A DNA stretch of 64,000 nt from assembly GCF_004339525.1 (NCBI RefSeq), contig NZ_SMGE01000001.1, positions 3,472,001 to 3,536,000 of the forward strand, written 5' to 3'. The DNA comes from Flavobacterium sp. 90 (GTDB lineage: Bacteria; Bacteroidota; Bacteroidia; Flavobacteriales; Flavobacteriaceae). Of this stretch, positions 60,191 to 64,000 are shown one piece after another. Position numbers and translations under genes: made by a program. Below the pieces are notes generated by a model, which saw nothing but the letters and a program-made list of their open reading frames with translations, ran no database searches and had not been told where the DNA came from. Numbering within the stretch: the stretch's first letter is position 1; each line of letters starts with the position of its first letter.

Positions 60191-60754
60191 TTAGTTTTGT
60201 TTGAAACCCAATTGATGATTCAGTTTTTCAAATTCTAATGCGGCTTTTTTATTAAAATCGCCATTTAAACCTGCAGTTTCTGCAGATGATTGAAATCGGG
60301 AGCAACCTATACAAACTATTGTCTGGCAGATTACTTCATTATTTTTAAAGTAAACAAATCCAAGTCGTGGTTCATAACAATTTGCAATGTTCGGATTCTC
60401 GAACATTTTTTTATTACTAAAAATCGAATTCAATTTTGAAATCTGTTCGTTACTAAGTTTTTGTTTTTTACGAATGGTACTTATATATTGTCCTTTTTCA
60501 TTTATTGGAAAATAGAAATCTTCGCCAGAAAATCCAATATAGTCAATTCCGATAACTGAATCACATTCAAAACCTTTTATATAAGATAAATGATTTTTGG
60601 TTTTTATTTTAACCTGATTTTCAGTCAACCATTTTATTTCGGTTTTCGGTGCTTTTGGCGCCAAATTAGTATAACGAATCTCTTCTACAGGTTTTTCTTT
60701 GCAGGCTGCAAATAATAAAAAAACTAATAAAAAAGATTTAATAAAATTGGTCAT
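60191..60754 (-). CDS. Lipoprotein of unknown function with Cys cluster
   Basis: A 187-residue lipoprotein (lipobox LLFAAC, Cys 18). The C-terminal part has YEPRLGFVYFKNNEVICQTIVCIGCSRF with three Cys close together. I recall similar short lipoproteins in Bacteroidota with a YxPxxxxxxF...C..C pattern but no name. It lies 28 bases downstream of the ABC ATPase gene on the same strand and may belong to that unit. Confidence 0.62.
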   Translation of the reverse strand: MTNFIKSFLLVFLLFAACKEKPVEEIRYTNLAPKAPKTEIKWLTENQVKIKTKNHLSYIKGFECDSVIGIDYIGFSGEDFYFPINEKGQYISTIRKKQKLSNEQISKLNSIFSNKKMFENPNIANCYEPRLGFVYFKNNEVICQTIVCIGCSRFQSSAETAGLNGDFNKKAALEFEKLNHQLGFKQN

Positions 60755-60782
60755 TTTTTTCTTTTCCGATTAAACAATTAAA

Positions 60783-61469
60783 CTATTTTGTCGTATCACT
60801 TTCAATCAAACCATCTCTTAAGCGAATAACTCTATGTGCATAAGCTGCGATATCTTCTTCGTGTGTTACAAGGATTACAGTATTTCCTTGTGCGTGGATA
60901 TCTCCAAAAAGCTTCATGATTTCTACAGATGTTTTACTGTCTAAGTTTCCTGTAGGTTCATCGGCAAGAATAATCGAAGGTTTGTTAACCAAAGCACGGG
61001 CAATTGCAACACGCTGGCGTTGTCCTCCGGAAAGTTGATTAGGTTGGTGATCCATTCTGTCTGACAGATTTACTTGTGTCAAAACTTCTTCAGCTCGTTT
61101 GGTGCGTTCTGATTTTGAATATCCTGCATAAATCATTGGCAATGCTACATTGTCTAAAGCTGTAGTTCTTGGCAAAAGATTAAAAGTTTGAAACACAAAT
61201 CCGATTTCTTTGTTTCGAATTCCTGCCAATTCATCGTCTTTCATTTGGCTGACATCTTTTCCGTTTAAAACATAGTGTCCGGAAGTTGGTGTGTCTAAAC
61301 AACCAAGCAAATTCATTAAAGTTGATTTTCCAGAACCCGAAGGTCCCATTAAAGCTACATATTCGCCTTTATTAATTTCTAAATCTATACCTTTTAAGAC
61401 ATAAACGATTTCGTTACCTAATACAAAATCTCGTTTGATGTTTGTTATTTTAATTAATGGATTCGCCAT
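60783..61469 (-). CDS. ABC transporter ATP-binding protein, LolD/MacB type
   Basis: A 228-residue ABC ATPase: Walker [11 protein letters not shown]-loop [18 protein letters not shown], signature [15 protein letters not shown], Walker [13 protein letters not shown] and H-loop LVTHEEDI. The MacB/LolD/FtsE subfamily extracts lipoproteins or exports small molecules, paired with a membrane subunit not visible in the window. First of two genes with the lipoprotein at 60191. Confidence 0.92.
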   Translation of the reverse strand: MANPLIKITNIKRDFVLGNEIVYVLKGIDLEINKGEYVALMGPSGSGKSTLMNLLGCLDTPTSGHYVLNGKDVSQMKDDELAGIRNKEIGFVFQTFNLLPRTTALDNVALPMIYAGYSKSERTKRAEEVLTQVNLSDRMDHQPNQLSGGQRQRVAIARALVNKPSIILADEPTGNLDSKTSVEIMKLFGDIHAQGNTVILVTHEEDIAAYAHRVIRLRDGLIESDTTK

Positions 61470-61745
61470 TTTGATTTACAATTTTGGATTTAAAAGTACA
61501 AAACACTTTTCAATAAACGATAAGTAGTTTCTAATTGATTTTTGTTACAACTATTAGGATTTAAAATGATGATTTTCTACAAATTATCATTTTTATATAA
61601 ATTATAATTAAATCAGACGAAAATCTGTTATGTGATTTTGTATTCTTTTTATATAATCTCCATTTTTTAGTAATTTTATTGAATTATAATGTTTTAAAAG
61701 TTGTAAAAGTGATAATTATGTAATGTTAAGCTCTGATTCGTAACT

Positions 61746-61753
61746 TATATTTG
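61746..61753 (+). promoter_or_regulatory. TATATTTG -7 box for the lipoprotein gene at 61780
   Basis: TATATTTG matches TAnnTTTG, 26 bases before the ATG. The 310-base gap before it is AT-rich and holds nothing else recognisable apart from a weak CAGAC...GTCTG-like stem near 61616. Confidence 0.5.
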
Positions 61754-61779
61754 TTATATAATCTTAAATAATCAGAATT

Positions 61780-62439
61780 ATGAAAAATATACAATTATTA
61801 TCAGGAATTGCTTTAATAGCATTAAGCTTAACGTCGTGTAAAGATGAGAAACAAGAAAAAGCTCAAAAAACTGTAGACTCTTATGTGGCTTATGTCGATT
61901 CAGTTAAAAACGTTAAATCAGATGATCTGAAAGCAGGTTGGAAAGATGTTGAAAATGAGTATGACAGAAGAGCTGCAGAAGCTGATTTGGCTTTAGCCGA
62001 TATTAAAGACAATTCGGCTGCGACCGAAAAAGTGAATACAACTAAAGTGAAATATGAAGAGTTTAAAAAAGAAATGACCGCCGTTTTTGCCCCACCTGCT
62101 CCAAGTCCACAACAACAATTAAGAAATTCTTTGTTTGGTGAAGGAAAAATTGGAGAGGATATGAATTTTGATTGGGTAAACGCTAAAAATATTCACAGTG
62201 TATACCAACAATTTGTTCATACCGTAGAGAATAATAAAGATAAATATTCACGTGAAGACTGGGATAAAATTAAAATGATGTATGAAGCACTTGACAGCAG
62301 AAAAAATACCGTTGAAAAAGAAGGTTTAACATCTGAAGATAACAGAAAAATTGCCGGTTTGAAATTGAAATTTGCTCCAATGTATACTTTAAATAGAATG
62401 GGAGCTAAATCTGAAGAAACTGCAGAAGCAAAAAAATAA
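61780..62439 (+). CDS. Lipoprotein, possibly DUF6565
   Basis: A 219-residue lipoprotein (lipobox LSLTSC, Cys 20) whose mature part is almost all helix, with KVNTTKVKYEEFKKEM and a Pro-rich hinge (FAPPAPSPQQQLRNSLFG), then a helical core. It resembles the DUF6565 stress- or growth-associated lipoproteins of Bacteroidota as far as I recall. Strong coiled-coil character. Single gene with a terminator. Confidence 0.6.
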   Translation: MKNIQLLSGIALIALSLTSCKDEKQEKAQKTVDSYVAYVDSVKNVKSDDLKAGWKDVENEYDRRAAEADLALADIKDNSAATEKVNTTKVKYEEFKKEMTAVFAPPAPSPQQQLRNSLFGEGKIGEDMNFDWVNAKNIHSVYQQFVHTVENNKDKYSREDWDKIKMMYEALDSRKNTVEKEGLTSEDNRKIAGLKLKFAPMYTLNRMGAKSEETAEAKK

Positions 62440-62466
62440 TTATTAAGTTAATTTGAATTAGTATTT

Positions 62467-62498
62467 AAATGACAATCAGAAATGGTTGTCATTTTTTT
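62467..62498 (+). terminator. Terminator after the lipoprotein at 61780
   Basis: AAATGACAA (62467-62475) pairs with TTGTCATTT (62486-62494), followed by T-run. Confidence 0.8.
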
Positions 62499-62551
62499 AT
62501 GCCTACTTATTAATATTATTATCTTATTTTCGTGAGTATTAAATAATAAAT

Positions 62552-63070
62552 ATGGAGTTTTTTTTTAATTTGAATATAATTTATAAGGCTTTGCTTTTAA
62601 TACTTTTTACAATATTACTTTTTCGTTTATGTTATTTTTTTGAAGGGTTTTCTACGTTTAAGTTTTTTGATTTAGTGACTATTTTTGTTTTATTGTTTTT
62701 ATTAAATTTTATTGTTTTTAAAACTTTAAATGGAATTTACTATACAGCCGGCATAAAAGAGGACTATTCCTTAACAAAAGGAGAAATAACATATTATAAG
62801 TCAGGTAAGGGAAGAAAAAATAGAGGACAAGTTAATTATGATTACATTGTAAATAATGAATTGATTTCGACTGCTGTCGATGAGAATGATTATGTAGAGA
62901 TTCCTGATAAAAAACCTGATACAACGATTAGTTATTTAATTATTTACAACAAAAAAACACCTCAGAATAGTTATTTATTGTTCAATTATCCGATAAGAGA
63001 AAAAGAAGATATACTCGAATATCAAGAATTATTCAAAAATGGGATCCCAGATAATGTCTTTAATGATTAA
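62552..63070 (+). CDS. Membrane protein of unknown function
   Basis: A 172-residue protein with two N-terminal membrane helices (IIYKALLLILFTILLFRLCYF and FFDLVTIFVLLFLLNFIVF) and a soluble C-terminal domain (YDYIVNNELISTAV, TISYLIIYNKKTPQNSYLLFNY). Similar to DUF3592-like layouts only in topology. No family recognised. Its stop overlaps the stop of the methyltransferase by a few bases in a tail-to-tail arrangement. Confidence 0.6.
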   Translation: MEFFFNLNIIYKALLLILFTILLFRLCYFFEGFSTFKFFDLVTIFVLLFLLNFIVFKTLNGIYYTAGIKEDYSLTKGEITYYKSGKGRKNRGQVNYDYIVNNELISTAVDENDYVEIPDKKPDTTISYLIIYNKKTPQNSYLLFNYPIREKEDILEYQELFKNGIPDNVFND

Positions 63071-63846
63071 GCCCTAATAACAAAATGTTCTTTTTCCTGC
63101 TCGTATCTAAAAAAGACAAATCCCCATTGAAAAGTATCAATTGTTACCGTAACTTTTGGATGATTTTTTATGATTTTCCAAGCTTCTTCCATTTCTAAAG
63201 ACCAATGGATATCATCAAATATCCAAACAGAATCATTGGTAATCGTTTGTAACAAAAGATCAAAATAGGCCAAAGTTGCTTTTTTAGAATGATTTCCATC
63301 AAAATAAATAAGATCATAATCTGTAGCCTGAAGGTTTGTAGAAACCAAAAAGTTTTCGAATTCTGTAATTATTGTATCAATATTTTTGCAATCAAAATTT
63401 TCTAAATGATTTTTAGCAACATTTGCAGTTTGCGGACAACCTTCAAGTGTAATTATTTTTGCGTTTGTGTTTCCTAAAGCAAGTGCAGAAGTAGCCAAAC
63501 CTAATGAAGTTCCTATTTCAAGAATGTTTTTAGGCCGAAAATAATTCGTTACACGAAACAATAATTCGGCTCGTTTTGGGGAAATTCCTGCTGTCGATGC
63601 TATTTTCGAAATCTGTCTTCTATTTGATTTAAATACTTTTGAACCCGCACCAAAATCGGTTACTTCAATAAAGTTTTTATTGTTCAGCAATGATTTTCGA
63701 TAGTTTTTTAAAATCGAATATTCAGGTTTTGGTTTCTTGTCGTAAAAACATTTTGTCAATAAATTAAAAACAAAAGGCGAATGTACTCCATGTTCGTTTT
63801 TGGAATCCCAAAGGAATTTTAAATAAGATTTAATTTGAAATAGCAT
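63067..63846 (-). CDS. Class I SAM-dependent O-methyltransferase
   Basis: A 259-residue methyltransferase from ATG 63846 (33 bases inside the longest frame). The SAM motif NILEIGTSLGLATSALALG, then IITLEGCPQTANVAKNHL, DLIYFDGNHSKKATLAYFDLL and SVWIFDDIHWSLEMEEAW are the usual motifs I to V of the catechol O-methyltransferase-like group. The N-terminus FLWDSKNEHGVHSPFVFNLLTKCFYD is typical of Bacteroidota homologs. Substrate unknown. Confidence 0.85.
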   Translation of the reverse strand: MLFQIKSYLKFLWDSKNEHGVHSPFVFNLLTKCFYDKKPKPEYSILKNYRKSLLNNKNFIEVTDFGAGSKVFKSNRRQISKIASTAGISPKRAELLFRVTNYFRPKNILEIGTSLGLATSALALGNTNAKIITLEGCPQTANVAKNHLENFDCKNIDTIITEFENFLVSTNLQATDYDLIYFDGNHSKKATLAYFDLLLQTITNDSVWIFDDIHWSLEMEEAWKIIKNHPKVTVTIDTFQWGFVFFRYEQEKEHFVIRA

Positions 63847-63944
63847 ATAAATGTTTAACAAGTAGGCGCGAAGATACAAAAAAGTCGAAAGTCGTAAAGA
63901 CGAAAGTTTTAAAGGTATAAAGCGAAATTTTACAACTTTTGACT

Positions 63945-63978
63945 TTGAACTTTATGATTTTCAAAAAGACTATATTTG
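63945..63978 (+). promoter_or_regulatory. Promoter TTG-N23-TATATTTG for a gene beyond the window
   Basis: TTG (63945-63947), 23 bases, TATATTTG (63971-63978). The transcript would run out of the window; no start codon follows before the end. Confidence 0.55.
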
Positions 63979-64000
63979 CCCATTAAGCAAATAGTAATAC

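Noticed and set aside
1..64000. tRNA, rRNA or transposase genes
   Set aside because: None recognised by eye: no cloverleaf-like stretch and no transposase motif. A structured search (tRNAscan, ISfinder) was not possible here.

Overview
The window is a 64 kb chromosomal stretch from a flavobacterium, most likely the genus Flavobacterium. This rests on the low G+C, on promoter-like TAnnTTTG boxes upstream of many starts, on the scarcity of strong Shine-Dalgarno sites, and on the gene content: a TonB-dependent receptor, LytS/LytR-type regulators, an ECF sigma factor with a von Willebrand protein, and many small lipoproteins and outer-membrane barrels. No rRNA, tRNA, intact transposase, prophage or CRISPR array was recognised. 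Coding density is ordinary. The intergenic gaps, however, are unusually rich in dispersed palindromic repeats from about ten families.

Layout. 0-7 kb holds housekeeping enzymes: alpha/beta hydrolase, HAD phosphatase, GNAT, the tRNA methylthiotransferase MtaB, a short-chain dehydrogenase and a scramblase-like protein. 7.4-11.1 kb is a minus-strand operon of an ECF sigma factor, a membrane anti-sigma-like protein and a von Willebrand factor A protein. 11.4-15.1 kb is a run of small genes of unknown function. 15.3-19.8 kb has a PPK2 polyphosphate kinase, then a PhoX-like lipoprotein followed by a di-heme peroxidase. 20.3-25 kb has outer-membrane barrels around a LytS/LytR-type two-component pair. 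25.1 kb carries a truncated MATE transporter. 25.6-41.3 kb is mixed: an LTA-synthase-like sulfatase, MeaB, a YwnA/YwnB-like regulator-reductase pair, DoxX with Crp/Fnr, a 1-Cys peroxiredoxin, a K+/H+ antiporter, PurB, an octaheme cytochrome-TPR protein, a sterol desaturase and a sirtuin.

42-44.3 kb carries a compact three-gene cassette: APS kinase-like protein, aspartyl/asparaginyl beta-hydroxylase-like protein and sulfotransferase. Together these could make PAPS, hydroxylate a target and sulfonate it. This is the best candidate for an undescribed system. 46.8-55.4 kb is a probable copper (or other metal) acquisition locus: PepSY membrane protein, TonB receptor, an outer-membrane barrel with a Cys cluster, an MbnH-type di-heme peroxidase and an MbnP-type lipoprotein. 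It is arranged as two same-strand blocks, each headed by one of two paralogous small CNGRC proteins. 55.7-64 kb returns to core functions: SecA, a PduO-type cobalamin adenosyltransferase, a LolD-like ABC ATPase, lipoproteins and a methyltransferase.

All calls come from reading the sequence and remembered family motifs. No database search was run. Names of DUF families are from memory and are hedged where uncertain.
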